From assembly GCA_035294465.1 (NCBI GenBank), contig DATGKW010000061.1, positions 1-10,740 on the forward strand: 10,740 bases of DNA, written 5' to 3'. The notes below the pieces were generated by a model, which saw only the letters and a program-made list of their open reading frames with translations, was not told the DNA's origin and did not search any database. Each line of letters opens with the position of its first letter. Within the stretch, counting starts at the first letter, position 1. This document shows, one piece after another, positions 1 through 7,289 of the stretch. This DNA comes from Paraktedonobacter sp035294465 (GTDB lineage: Bacteria > Chloroflexota > Ktedonobacteria > Ktedonobacterales > Ktedonobacteraceae). Position numbers and translations under genes: made by a program.

Positions 1-121
1 TCTGTCTGAACCTTCCGTTGCTTCCACTGAAGAGGTCGGCTCTGCCTCGAACCCCAACGGGAGGGATCAGAGAGAGGAAAAAGTGGACTCTCTCAAATCA
101 ACTAGGGAAGGAACAACGTTT

Positions 122-1840
122 ATGGACAAACAAGAAGGAACCCCTCGTAAGCCCCGGCGCATAGCAGCATCAGGCGTGTTGTTTCTGGTTCTGGCTAGCC
201 TTCTGGTTCTGGGCTTCGGCGGAGTACTTGCCCGCTCAAGGAACGCACACGCCGCCAGCGTTTGTAATGTAGTCAGCTACGGCGCAACCGGAAACGGCAC
301 TACCAAAGATACTGTAGCCATTCAGAACGCCATCAATGCCTGCGCTGGAGGCGGGACCGTCGATTTCCCCAGCGGCAATTACCTGACGGCCCCCCTTTTC
401 TTGACAGGTAGCGTCACCCTGGACATCCAGAGCGGAGCCACCATCCTCGGCTCAACAACCACTTCCGATTACACAGTCCAAAGCGGAGAAAAGGTTGCTA
501 CTTCTACCCTGGCGCTGATCAACTCGGATGGGGTAAGCAACATCACCATCGATGGCGGTGGCGTGATCAATGGGCAGGGGTCGGGCTGGTGGGCTTCGGG
601 ACTCTCGGCTGACAACCGCCCACGCCTGATCGAAATCGCGAATGGAAATGGGATTACCGTCAGCAACGTAACGCTGGAGAACGCTGGCGCTATGCACCTG
701 TATCTGAAGAACACCAATAACGTGCTTGTGGATCATGTGACCATCAGTTCGCCTTCGTCTTCGCCAAATACCGATGGGATCGACCCCGCAGGAGATCAAC
801 ATGTGCTAATCGAGAACAGCAGCATCAGCGATGGCGATGATAACATTGCCATTAAGGCCGAGGACGCTGGCATTCCCAGTTCCGATATCACCATTACCAA
901 CTGCACCTTTGGGAGTGGTCATGGGGTCTCGATTGGCAACGATCTTGCAGGCGGGGTAAGCAATGTCACAGTAGAGAACAGTTCATTCAATGGTACAACC
1001 AACGGCATTCGTATCAAGTCAACTCGTACGACAGGTGGAGAGATCAAGGATATCACCTATGAGAATCTGACCATGACCAATGTGCAGAATCCCATCTGGT
1101 TCTCCGGGTACTATCCTGATATCCCCTCCTCCCAGGACGCGGCACAGCCCATTACCAGTACGACCCCTGATTATCACGATATTACTGTCAATGGTCTGAC
1201 CGCGACTGGGGCGAAGGACGTTGGCGATATTGTGGGTGTCACGGAAGAGCCGCTCTACAACATCTACCTGGAGGCCGTGAAGGTCACTGCAACTACCGGC
1301 CTGGTAGTAAGGAACGCAACCGTCACCGTCTCAAACGGCACGACGATGACGGTTTCGTCGGGAAGTGCCTATATCCTCCAAGCGGACGGTCAGGTCATTT
1401 CTTCGTCTTCACCCACACCAACTCCTACACCCGGCCAAACGCCCACACCGACTCCTGGGCATACGCCCACACCCACACCGACTCCTGGGCATACACCCAC
1501 GCCTACACCGGCTCCTGGCGGGAGTGCAAGCGTGAGTTATACGGTCACCAATCAGTGGCCCGGCGGTTTCGGCGCTAGTATTACTATCACCAACACCGGC
1601 TCAACTACTATCAACGGATGGACGCTCGTTTTTAGCTTTTCTGCTGGTCAGCAAGTCACCCAGGGGTGGAATGGAACCTTTTCTCAAAGTGGGAGTCAGG
1701 TAACTGTTACTAACGTTTCTTACAATGGCACCATTGCCCCTGGCGCATCGGTGAGTCTTGGGTTTAATGGCTCATGGACAACGAGCAATCCCAGCCCCAC
1801 CTCATTCACCCTGAATGGGCAGCCGGCAACAGTCGGGTAA
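122..1840 (+). CDS. Secreted GH28 polygalacturonase-like enzyme with C-terminal CBM2
   Basis: A 572-residue exported glycoside hydrolase predicted to cleave pectin-type galacturonan outside the cell. Visible: a signal peptide (basic n-region KPRR, hydrophobic core about residues 18-37, likely cleavage after NAHA near residue 44); a right-handed beta-helix domain to about residue 425 holding all four GH28 signatures, NTDG (Asp218), DGDDNIAIK (Asp239/Asp240), SGHGVSIG (His267) and RIKS (Arg297, Lys299); a Pro-Thr linker about 430-466; and a CBM2-type cellulose-binding module 468-571 with three candidate surface tryptophans (Trp479, Trp516, Trp552). The usual terminal Cys pair of CBM2 is absent. 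The ATG at 122 has a purine-rich RBS (AGGGAAGGA); an in-frame GTG at 83 also has an upstream GAGAGGA and would add 13 residues, but gives an overlong n-region. Stands alone, followed by a hairpin. The exact substrate (homogalacturonan, xylogalacturonan or rhamnogalacturonan) cannot be told. Confidence 0.9.
   Translation: MDKQEGTPRKPRRIAASGVLFLVLASLLVLGFGGVLARSRNAHAASVCNVVSYGATGNGTTKDTVAIQNAINACAGGGTVDFPSGNYLTAPLFLTGSVTLDIQSGATILGSTTTSDYTVQSGEKVATSTLALINSDGVSNITIDGGGVINGQGSGWWASGLSADNRPRLIEIANGNGITVSNVTLENAGAMHLYLKNTNNVLVDHVTISSPSSSPNTDGIDPAGDQHVLIENSSISDGDDNIAIKAEDAGIPSSDITITNCTFGSGHGVSIGNDLAGGVSNVTVENSSFNGTTNGIRIKSTRTTGGEIKDITYENLTMTNVQNPIWFSGYYPDIPSSQDAAQPITSTTPDYHDITVNGLTATGAKDVGDIVGVTEEPLYNIYLEAVKVTATTGLVVRNATVTVSNGTTMTVSSGSAYILQADGQVISSSSPTPTPTPGQTPTPTPGHTPTPTPTPGHTPTPTPAPGGSASVSYTVTNQWPGGFGASITITNTGSTTINGWTLVFSFSAGQQVTQGWNGTFSQSGSQVTVTNVSYNGTIAPGASVSLGFNGSWTTSNPSPTSFTLNGQPATVG
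1421..1510 (+). repeat. 30-bp tandem repeat encoding the Pro-Thr linker
   Basis: Three roughly 30-bp units in tandem, the last two (from 1451 and 1481) nearly identical and the first more diverged. Each codes for a Thr-Pro run ending in PGH or PGQ, forming the flexible linker between catalytic domain and CBM2. The whole-codon period means that gain or loss of units changes linker length without breaking the frame. Confidence 0.75.
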
Positions 1841-1900
1841 AAGCTCCTGGCTAACCTCCGTCATCGGGACTTCGCACAAGTCTCAGGCGAGTAGCCTCAT

Positions 1901-1955
1901 ACCATCTCGCTGCTTTTGGGATGAGCGTTGTTCATCCCAAAAGCAGCGAGATGGT
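1901..1955. terminator. Perfect 24-bp stem, 7-nt loop hairpin after the pectinase gene
   Basis: Left arm 1901-1924 (begins ACCATCTCGCTGC) and right arm 1932-1955 are exact reverse complements around the loop GCGTTGT. It begins 60 bases after the GH28 stop, which fits a transcription end or a 3' mRNA-stabilising structure. No T-run follows on either strand, so a standard intrinsic terminator is not proven. The perfect symmetry and length are unusual for a terminator; a relic of a mobile palindromic repeat is the alternative. Confidence 0.5.
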
Positions 1956-1992
1956 GCATCCAGCTCGGCAGTGTTAGTATCGGTGGTAAACT

Positions 1993-2009
1993 GGTTCTGC
2001 GTCATCTTC
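1993..2009 (+). repeat. Left terminal inverted repeat of the ISL3 element
   Basis: GGTTCTGCGTCATCTTC, starting with the GG common to ISL3 ends. It lies just downstream of the transposase stop codon (2020-2022, minus strand) and pairs with the right end at 3738-3754. Confidence 0.8.
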
Positions 2010-2019
2010 CGTGCTAAGC

Positions 2020-3657
2020 TCAAGCAGACCTGGCAAGGACGCGATGGCGCAGCGAATCAAATCCAGCCTGACCATAGGATTGGCGTTTGAGCAGCTTGAG
2101 ACGGTGAACCTGCCCTTCGACCTGCCCTTGACTCCACTCGTACGTCAGAGCGGCCAGGATAGCTGCCTGGTCGCGCTTGATTCCAGCAGCACAGGTCCGT
2201 AGTTCTGGGAGACCACTCCGAGCTGCTTCTTCTAGCCAGGGCTGGAACGCAGAGGCATTTCTGCTGCGAATCATCTTCACGAAAGCTTGAGCCAGTGTGC
2301 AAGCCACGTTCACTTGAGGATGAGTTTGCTCCAGAAGGGTGAGCAGATGCTGGTCTTCTGCCGAACGATCCTCTGGTTGACGCAGAACCAACGCGCCGGC
2401 TCGACGACTTGAAAGGGCGGGGCGTTGACGTGTTGGTTCTCTTTTGAGACGGGAGGGTAATATCGTCGTGATCTCATCTGTGGTCCGATTTGTTTGCGAA
2501 GCGCCGTCAGGTAATGGCGTCCAGCGGTTTCTGATCCATAGTATCCCTGGCTCCGAATGGCCTGGTACAGCGCAGCGATGGTGTATTCTCCGGCAGATCA
2601 CTTTGCCTGCAAAAATGGCAGATAGGGAGCGAGTTTGCGCTCGCGACCGCTGCGGACTTCTGGAAAAGACTCGGCTTGGGCATACTTCACGGCGGTCTTT
2701 TTGTGGATGCCGAGTATCCGAGCAATGGAAGCACCACTCCACCCTGGGTGAGACAACTCCGGTACGCGCGTGAAAATCGCCAGACCATGCTCTTGCCTGG
2801 TTTGCCAGATCTGCTCAGCTTGGGAGCGGGCTATGGCACGAGCCAGGGCTTGTTGGTCCAATGCGGCGATCACCTGGCTCTCTTCTTCTGGACTCAGCAT
2901 GCGTTTCAGATCGGCATGATGCCTCGCCAGAACCTTCTCCAGCGCCTCGCCCATATGGTGAATAATATGCCAGCGATCGGCAATCTGAAGCGCTTGAGGA
3001 GCCCCACGGTTGGCCCCATTGGCAAAGGTCGTGCCACGCCCGGCTGATCAACTCCACAGAAGGATGCTCTTTGAGCCAGGCTGCAAAAGAGTCCGCCGAG
3101 GCATCTTGCAGGAGATCGACCGGGAGATGGCGCTCTAGATCGACGAGTATCGTTCCGTAGCTCTGTCCCTTGCGCCAAGCCCATTCATCTCCGCCTAAGA
3201 CTTTGACCGGCGATGGGGTAGGTAAAGGGCCATGATGAAGCAAGCGCAAGATGGTCGAAGCACTCCAGGCCATCCCCTGCTGCTTGCTCATGCGGGCACC
3301 CGCTTCCCCGCCACCCTCTTCTCCGAGTTTTCGGAGGCTCTCTCGTAAGCGAGATGTCCGTTGTGCATGGGGCAGGAGGAGATCGGGCAAGGGTTCAGCA
3401 AACGTCTTGCGTGGACAGGCACGATTGGAGCAGCGAAAATGGCGCACGTGGAGAAGCAGCCAAATCGGTCGCCCGCTTGCGGGCAGATCCATTAAGCAAC
3501 GCGTGTAATAGCTATGCACGCGTGATGAAGCCTGTTGACAGTCAGGACAGCAGGCACTAGAGGCTGTAGCACGGGCAGTAATACGAATACCTTTCTCGGT
3601 TTTCTCTATCTGCTCCACACAGAAACCGGGAAGGTCAGGCAATAAAATGGCGAACAC
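2020..3657 (-). pseudogene. ISL3-family transposase, inactivated by frameshifts and a stop
   Basis: Originally a DDE transposase of about 540 residues. The N-terminal part (3657 to about 3039) has the ISL3 zinc ribbon (Cys37, Cys40, Cys76, Cys81) and the first catalytic aspartate in GGDEWAWRKG (Asp157). After ELISR the frame breaks: restoring two bases between 3039 and 3038 gives the family sequence ISRDRGTTFANGANRGAP, so the lesion removes the second catalytic Asp. The next frame runs through ADRWHIIHHMGEALEKVL and an inserted helix-turn-helix stretch to an in-frame TGA at 2598-2600, where a Trp codon is expected (QAK-W-SAGEYT). A third break, a one-base change somewhere in about 2430-2520, leads to the C-terminal frame with the glutamate motif SQGQVEGQVHRLKLLKRQ near its end. 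It cannot make an active enzyme. Confidence 0.85.
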
Positions 3658-3714
3658 GAATGGAGACTCTTTTCTTCAAAAGTGGAAAATGTTGGTGAGG
3701 AAGGTTCTCACCTC

Positions 3715-3720
3715 ATTATA
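3715..3720 (-). promoter_or_regulatory. Candidate -10 box of the transposase, with a leader hairpin
   Basis: On the minus strand this reads TATAAT, an exact -10 consensus, lying inside the IS between the right inverted repeat and the transposase start (3657). No good -35 is seen at the usual spacing, which would fall in the inverted repeat. A small hairpin (GGTGAG 3694-3699 pairing with CTCACC 3707-3712) follows in the leader and might limit transcription or translation coming from outside. Confidence 0.35.
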
Positions 3721-3737
3721 CCACATTCTGTAGCCTA

Positions 3738-3754
3738 GAAGATGACGCAGAGCC
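3738..3754 (-). repeat. Right terminal inverted repeat of the ISL3 element
   Basis: Read on the minus strand this is GGCTCTGCGTCATCTTC, differing from the left repeat at one base (C for T at position 3). It lies about 80 bases upstream of the transposase start and forms the edge against the biotin carboxylase remnant. Confidence 0.8.
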
Positions 3755-4075
3755 AGAATCTGTATGGCCTTCATCTGTACTTCCCAGTAGGGCTAATCGA
3801 GCAAACCGGGCCTGCTCACTCAGAAAACCATAACCCGGATGAACGGCATCACAGCGCGCCGCCCGCGCAACGGCTATAAGCTGCTCGCCATCCAGACACG
3901 CGGCAGGTTCCCGCCCTCGCAAGGGATGCGCCTCGTCCGCCTTGCGAATATGCAAAGAGCGAGCGTCGTCTTCAGAAAAAACAGTCACAGTTCGCAGGTC
4001 TAATTCAGAGGCGGCACGCGCAATGCAGATCGCTATCTCGCCTCGGTTGGCTATCAGTAGGCTCGAAATACGCAT
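3755..4075 (-). pseudogene. accC: Biotin carboxylase (acyl-CoA carboxylase alpha chain), N-terminal fragment
   Basis: Only the N-terminal lobe remains of an enzyme that is normally 450 residues or more. The start ATG (4073-4075) has a GAAAGG ribosome site. Family motifs are clear: LLIANRGEIA at residues 7-15, SEDDARSLHIRKADEA about 34-49, and the lobe-closing HPGYGFLSE at 79-87. Similarity fades around residue 93; the frame then runs across the right end of the ISL3 element and stops inside it at 3716. The ATP-grasp and catalytic domains are missing and do not reappear left of the IS, so the 3' part was deleted rather than displaced. Such enzymes carboxylate biotin for malonyl-CoA or methylmalonyl-CoA formation. 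Cys17 replaces the usual Arg (GEIAICIAR for GEIAIRIAR), in line with relaxed selection. Confidence 0.75.
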
Positions 4076-4201
4076 ACGACCTTTCTGCTGGCAAAATGCA
4101 ACGGCTTATCATCGATGGTGATAGTTCAATATCCTAATATATTCAGCGCCAGAAAGCCAGAGGCGCGAGAGGAGGGGGTGGCTCTCCTGCTATGGTTATT
4201 G

Positions 4202-4224
4202 GCTGGTCTATCTTCCAGACCAGC
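4202..4224. promoter_or_regulatory. Inverted repeat in the divergent intergenic region
   Basis: GCTGGTCT (4202-4209) and AGACCAGC (4217-4224) form a perfect 8-bp dyad around 7 bases. It lies between two divergent genes and neither side is followed by a T-run, so an operator or RNA hairpin in the leader is more likely than a terminator. Its function is unknown. Confidence 0.35.
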
Positions 4225-4275
4225 TCAAATAAATTCTACCCAGCAGGCATATCCTCAGGCAAGCCTGCCGGGCTA

Positions 4276-4284
4276 TGACATAAT
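4276..4284 (+). promoter_or_regulatory. Candidate extended -10 promoter for the PLP enzyme gene
   Basis: TGACATAAT has the extended -10 TGn followed by CATAAT (5 of 6 matches to TATAAT), 52 bases before the ATG at 4336. The -35 position (CAGGCA, 4256-4261) is poor, as is often the case for extended -10 promoters. The rest of the 260-base gap between 4076 and 4335 shows no gene; it holds the dyad at 4202-4224 and an AT-rich patch at 4129-4143. Confidence 0.3.
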
Positions 4285-4335
4285 AGGATAGGAAACAACT
4301 GATAGCACGCATATCTACGGAAGGAGTCTGGCCAG

Positions 4336-5613
4336 ATGTATGCAACGTCGCTTTTCTGTACGTTTTGTGGCACTGAATATCCTCTCACTGAACTGGGCAT
4401 GTGCTCGCGTTGCGCTAGAGTTGGCGAGGAGAGCGCGCTGAACGAGACGCTGGGAGTACGTTATGACGTGGACTCGCTCAGGCAGCATCTGGACCGCGAC
4501 GAGTTAGCGCGTCGTCCGGCGGGCCTCTGGCGCTATGCCGAACTGCTTCCCGTCGCCGATCCGGCTTTCCGCATCGACCTGGGCGCTGGCGGCACACGGC
4601 TGGCACGGCTGACCAGGCTGCCCGAAAGTGATGGGCATAAGCTGTTCGTGAAGGTCGAAGGCTCAAATCCTACCGGCTCGTTTAAGGATCGCCCTATAGG
4701 GATCGCTGCCTGTGTGGCGCTGGAACATGGGGCGCGCGGCCTGGCCTGCCTGACCTCTGGAAATATTGGCTCGGCCCTGGCTGCCCTCGCGGCCAGAGCG
4801 GGCGTTCCCGCGCTCGTTCTCTTGCTCGGCTCGGCGGGGCAGGCCGCGCAGGGCGCTGCGGTGAGCGTTGAGAAGTACGTGCAGGTGAGCGTGTACGGCG
4901 CGCGCGTTGCCACGCCAGTGGGCGATCTCGGCACGCTCTACGCGCTCGCCAATCGGCTCGCGGCAGACTCCGGCTGGTCCTTTATCCATACCTTCCAGGC
5001 ATACCAGAGCGAGGGCGACAAAACGACCGCTTTTGAGATCTGCGAACAACTTGCCTGGCAGACCCCAGCGGCTGTCTTTGTGCCGACCGGGACAGGCACG
5101 AATCTCTATGGCCTCTGGCAGGGCTTCCTCCTTTTCAAAGAACTCGGCTTTATTCAAGCTCTGCCGCGCATGTTCGCGGTCCAGCCGGAGGGCGCAGCCT
5201 CGCTGGTAAACGCCTGGGAACAGCACCTGGAAGTTCCCGCTGTGCTGGAGCAGAGCAGGCCCAACGTCGCTCCACCTATCAGCCACCGGGTCAGCGGCTA
5301 TCACGCCTACCGTGCCATGCGCGAATCAGGTGGCGGAGCTGTCGCAGTCTCGAATGCAGAGATGCTCCGGGCGCTCAACGATCTGGCGGCTTACGAAGGA
5401 ATCTATTGTGAGGTCGCCAGCGCCGCTGCCCTCGCAGGAATCCGCCAGGCTATAACACACGGGCTGCTCTCCGCCGACGAGGCACAGGCGCGGGGCGTCG
5501 TCGGTATTCTCACCAGCAACGGCCTCAAAAATAGCCTGGCGCTCAGCAGCCGCTTCCCCCCTCCCCCGCAGATTGAGGCCACAGAGCAGGCATTGCGCAC
5601 GCTCTTAGAATAA
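4336..5613 (+). CDS. thrC: Threonine synthase-like PLP-dependent enzyme
   Basis: A complete 425-residue fold-type II PLP enzyme. The N-terminus has a small zinc ribbon (Cys8, Cys11, Cys23, Cys26) as in many threonine synthases. The PLP Schiff-base lysine is Lys117 in NPTGSFKDRP; substrate contacts are expected at SGNIGSA (141-147) and the phosphate loop is TGTGTN (251-256). Threonine synthase converts O-phosphohomoserine to threonine; relatives act on other beta/gamma-substituted amino acids in secondary metabolism, and sequence alone does not separate them. The start is supported by AAGGAG 10-15 bases upstream. It is monocistronic, divergent from the carboxylase remnant and convergent with the transporter fragment. 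Its GC-rich, codon-regular sequence shows no damage, unlike both neighbours, so it is probably a functional gene. Confidence 0.82.
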   Translation: MYATSLFCTFCGTEYPLTELGMCSRCARVGEESALNETLGVRYDVDSLRQHLDRDELARRPAGLWRYAELLPVADPAFRIDLGAGGTRLARLTRLPESDGHKLFVKVEGSNPTGSFKDRPIGIAACVALEHGARGLACLTSGNIGSALAALAARAGVPALVLLLGSAGQAAQGAAVSVEKYVQVSVYGARVATPVGDLGTLYALANRLAADSGWSFIHTFQAYQSEGDKTTAFEICEQLAWQTPAAVFVPTGTGTNLYGLWQGFLLFKELGFIQALPRMFAVQPEGAASLVNAWEQHLEVPAVLEQSRPNVAPPISHRVSGYHAYRAMRESGGGAVAVSNAEMLRALNDLAAYEGIYCEVASAAALAGIRQAITHGLLSADEAQARGVVGILTSNGLKNSLALSSRFPPPPQIEATEQALRTLLE

Positions 5614-5662
5614 TTTTTTATGTCAAGTAAATATCTGCTGGGATGAGAAGATACAGAAGGAA

Positions 5663-5690
5663 GAGGGAGAGGACGTTTCTCCTCTCCCTC
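5663..5690. terminator. Bidirectional hairpin between convergent genes
   Basis: GAGGGAGAGGA (5663-5673) and its exact complement TCCTCTCCCTC (5680-5690) give an 11-bp stem with a 6-nt loop. It lies between the 3' ends of the PLP enzyme (stop 5611-5613) and the minus-strand transporter fragment (stop 5717-5719). On the minus strand it is followed by a T-rich stretch (TTCCTTCT); on the plus strand there is no T-run. A shared terminator is the simplest reading. Confidence 0.6.
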
Positions 5691-5716
5691 AAAGGCATGC
5701 GATAAGGAACCCTTTT

Positions 5717-6064
5717 TCAGTTCTCCTCATTCAAGGGCAATGCGGCCTCTTGTTCACCACCAAGCGTTTGCTTTTTCGCCTGGTGGCTCCGAAGAAGCGG
5801 GAGAGCAATCCAGATACAGGCAATGGCGAGGACAATGCTGAACGACGCTAAGGCATAGGCTTGAAAAGATCCCCAGGCGTTGTACACGAAACCGCCAACG
5901 AGCGGTCCGGCAACCCATCCAAACGATTGCAACGATTGCATGGCTCCACTCACACGACCTTGTTCGTGCCGTCCAACCATTCCAGAGATAATTCCTCGCA
6001 ACGCGTTTTCGACCAGGCTCCCCGAACCTGCAAAGAGCACAATACCGACCAGCAGTAGCGCCCA
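5717..6064 (-). pseudogene. MFS transporter, C-terminal fragment
   Basis: About 115 codons resembling the last three or so membrane segments of a drug-efflux-type major facilitator protein of about 400 residues. Seen: the amphipathic stretch RGIISGMVGRHEQGRVSGAM, typical of the loop before segment 10 in TetA-like carriers, then hydrophobic helices around SFGWVAGPLVGGFVY and YALASFSIVLAIACIWIAL, and a charged tail. The frame opens just after a TAA at 6065-6067 and begins mid-helix (WALLLVGIVLFAGSG); a GTG at 6038-6040 is the first possible start but has no clear ribosome site. The N-terminal two thirds are not found upstream in any frame, so this is read as a 5'-truncated remnant. Confidence 0.65.
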
Positions 6065-6417
6065 TTATGTGCCAGGTGATACCAGAATCCATTCAGTGCC
6101 TGTGGTGCATAAAGGAAAGTTCTGGCCTCCCCTTCTCTCTTCAGATCCAGAATTTGTGTTGGCTCACCAGCTTCCTCCCGGAACTTGGCCTCCTCTGCCG
6201 TAGCAGCCGAGTAAAAGAAACTCGCGGGATACTATCACATATACCCGCCAGGATGTAGGAAAAATACGATGCGCGCCGTATGACAGTTTGCTTGCAATTA
6301 AGTATGCTTGAAGCAGAAATACGACATATCTCAACGCTGCGCTGCAATGAGAGTGAACTATCCACAACTCGAAAATAAACGGCGAAAAGCATAGTTGACA
6401 CAACGGAGGTTTATTCA
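6065..6417. other. Gene-poor stretch upstream of the extender-unit operon
   Basis: No ORF here resembles a known protein. On the minus strand, frame 6210 to about 6068 reads as plausible hydrophilic protein (FREEAGEPTQILDLKR and onward) but has no start and is preceded by TGA and TAG codons, so it may be a further gene relic. The operon promoter must lie here, or further up, yet no convincing -35/-10 pair was found; TTGACA at 6395-6400 is too close to the ATG at 6418 to serve as its -35. The last bases hold the ribosome site GGAGG (6405-6409). Confidence 0.4.
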
Positions 6418-7275
6418 ATGACCAAGCAAATTGTAGGTGTGGCGGGAGCTGGTGTTATGGGCATTGGGGTCGCGCATAGCCTGGCTCTCTCCGGTCATCA
6501 GGTAGTGTTGCTGGATATCTCACACGAGGTGCTCCAGCGTGCGAGAAGCGAGATCTTCAATAACATCCGGTTGCAGCGCATGTTTAACAAAGCGCCTGCC
6601 CAGGAGAATATTGAAGACATTATAGAGCGTATTACTTTTACGACAGACTACGCATCATTTGCCGACGCAGATTTTGTCATCGAGAATGTTACCGAAAACT
6701 GGGAGATCAAGCAGAGTGTTCATACACAGCTCGATACCATCTGCCCTGCGCATTGCATCTTCGCGGTCAATACCTCCGCCATTTCCATCACCCGCATAGC
6801 CTCGGCAACAAAACGACCAGATCGAGTACTAGGTATGCACTTTATGAACCCGGTTCCTGTGAAATCGACCGTCGAAGTCATTCGTGGCTATCACACTTCG
6901 CAGGAAACGTTGAACACAGCGCAGGCTCTTCTGGCCTCCATAGGCAAAGAGGGCATCGTGGTCAATGACATGCCCGGTTTTGTCTCAAATCGCGTGCCGA
7001 TGCTGACGGTGAACGAGGCAATCTATCTGGTGCAAGATCAGGTTGCCACACCTGAGGACGTAGATAAGATTTTCCGCTCCTGCTTTGGCCATAAGATGGG
7101 GCCTCTGGAAACTGCCGATCTGATTGGTCTGGACACCATCCTTTATTCTATTGAAGTGCTCTACGAGAGCTTCAACGATAGCAAGTATCGCCCCTGTCCC
7201 CTGCTCAAAAAGATGGTCGATGCTGGTCTCTATGGGCGTAAAAGCGGACAGGGATTTTACTCTTATCCCGCATAA
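6418..7275 (+). CDS. fkbK: 3-hydroxyacyl-CoA dehydrogenase family, FkbK-like
   Basis: A complete 285-residue NAD-dependent dehydrogenase. Seen: the Rossmann loop GAGVMG (10-15) with an acidic residue ending strand 2 (LLDIS, Asp33); ENVTE (89-93); the catalytic histidine His141 in GMHFMNPVP, with Glu153 downstream; and a C-terminal helical domain ending GRKSGQGFY. Length and motifs fit the HbdA/FadB family. Next to FkbJ/I/H homologues it is best read as the enzyme that oxidises the C3 alcohol of glyceryl-ACP to the semialdehyde (2-hydroxy-3-oxopropionyl-ACP) in the methoxymalonyl/hydroxymalonyl extender pathway, and not a beta-oxidation enzyme. First gene of the operon; RBS GGAGG 8 bases before the ATG. 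Its TAA overlaps the ribosome site of the next gene. Confidence 0.87.
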   Translation: MTKQIVGVAGAGVMGIGVAHSLALSGHQVVLLDISHEVLQRARSEIFNNIRLQRMFNKAPAQENIEDIIERITFTTDYASFADADFVIENVTENWEIKQSVHTQLDTICPAHCIFAVNTSAISITRIASATKRPDRVLGMHFMNPVPVKSTVEVIRGYHTSQETLNTAQALLASIGKEGIVVNDMPGFVSNRVPMLTVNEAIYLVQDQVATPEDVDKIFRSCFGHKMGPLETADLIGLDTILYSIEVLYESFNDSKYRPCPLLKKMVDAGLYGRKSGQGFYSYPA

Positions 7276-7289
7276 GGAGGAACGAAATT

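Larger units (their letters stand above)
1993..3754 (-). mobile_element. ISL3-family insertion sequence, decayed
   Basis: A 1762-bp element bounded by terminal inverted repeats. The left end reads GGTTCTGCGTCATCTTC inward; the right end, read inward on the minus strand, is GGCTCTGCGTCATCTTC, so 16 of 17 positions agree, with a further shared GCTA after three mismatches. It contains one minus-strand transposase gene that fills the element, with the stop only 27 bases from the left tip. ISL3 elements normally make 8-bp target duplications; the flanking octamers GGTAAACT (1985-1992) and AGAATCTG (3755-3762) do not match, so the flanks have been rearranged or the insertion is old. The right end sits against a truncated biotin carboxylase gene. 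Confidence 0.85.

Noticed and set aside
2444..3560. Several plus-strand ORFs of 68-123 codons across the IS
   Set aside because: All are antisense to the transposase, whose protein similarity accounts for the DNA; none shows a family motif.
1985..3762. 8-bp target-site duplication around the ISL3 element
   Set aside because: The flanking octamers GGTAAACT and AGAATCTG do not match, even allowing shifts of one base.
4663..5304. 213-codon minus-strand ORF inside the threonine-synthase-like gene
   Set aside because: It is antisense to a clearly conserved protein, resembles no known family and is explained by the GC-rich codon pattern of the sense gene.
6395..6400. TTGACA as the -35 of the extender-unit operon
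   Set aside because: Only 17 bases separate it from the ATG, leaving no room for a -10 box and ribosome site.
6141..6418. Minus-strand ORFs of 84-86 codons upstream of the operon
   Set aside because: No recognisable motifs, overlapping each other in different frames, and no ribosome sites.
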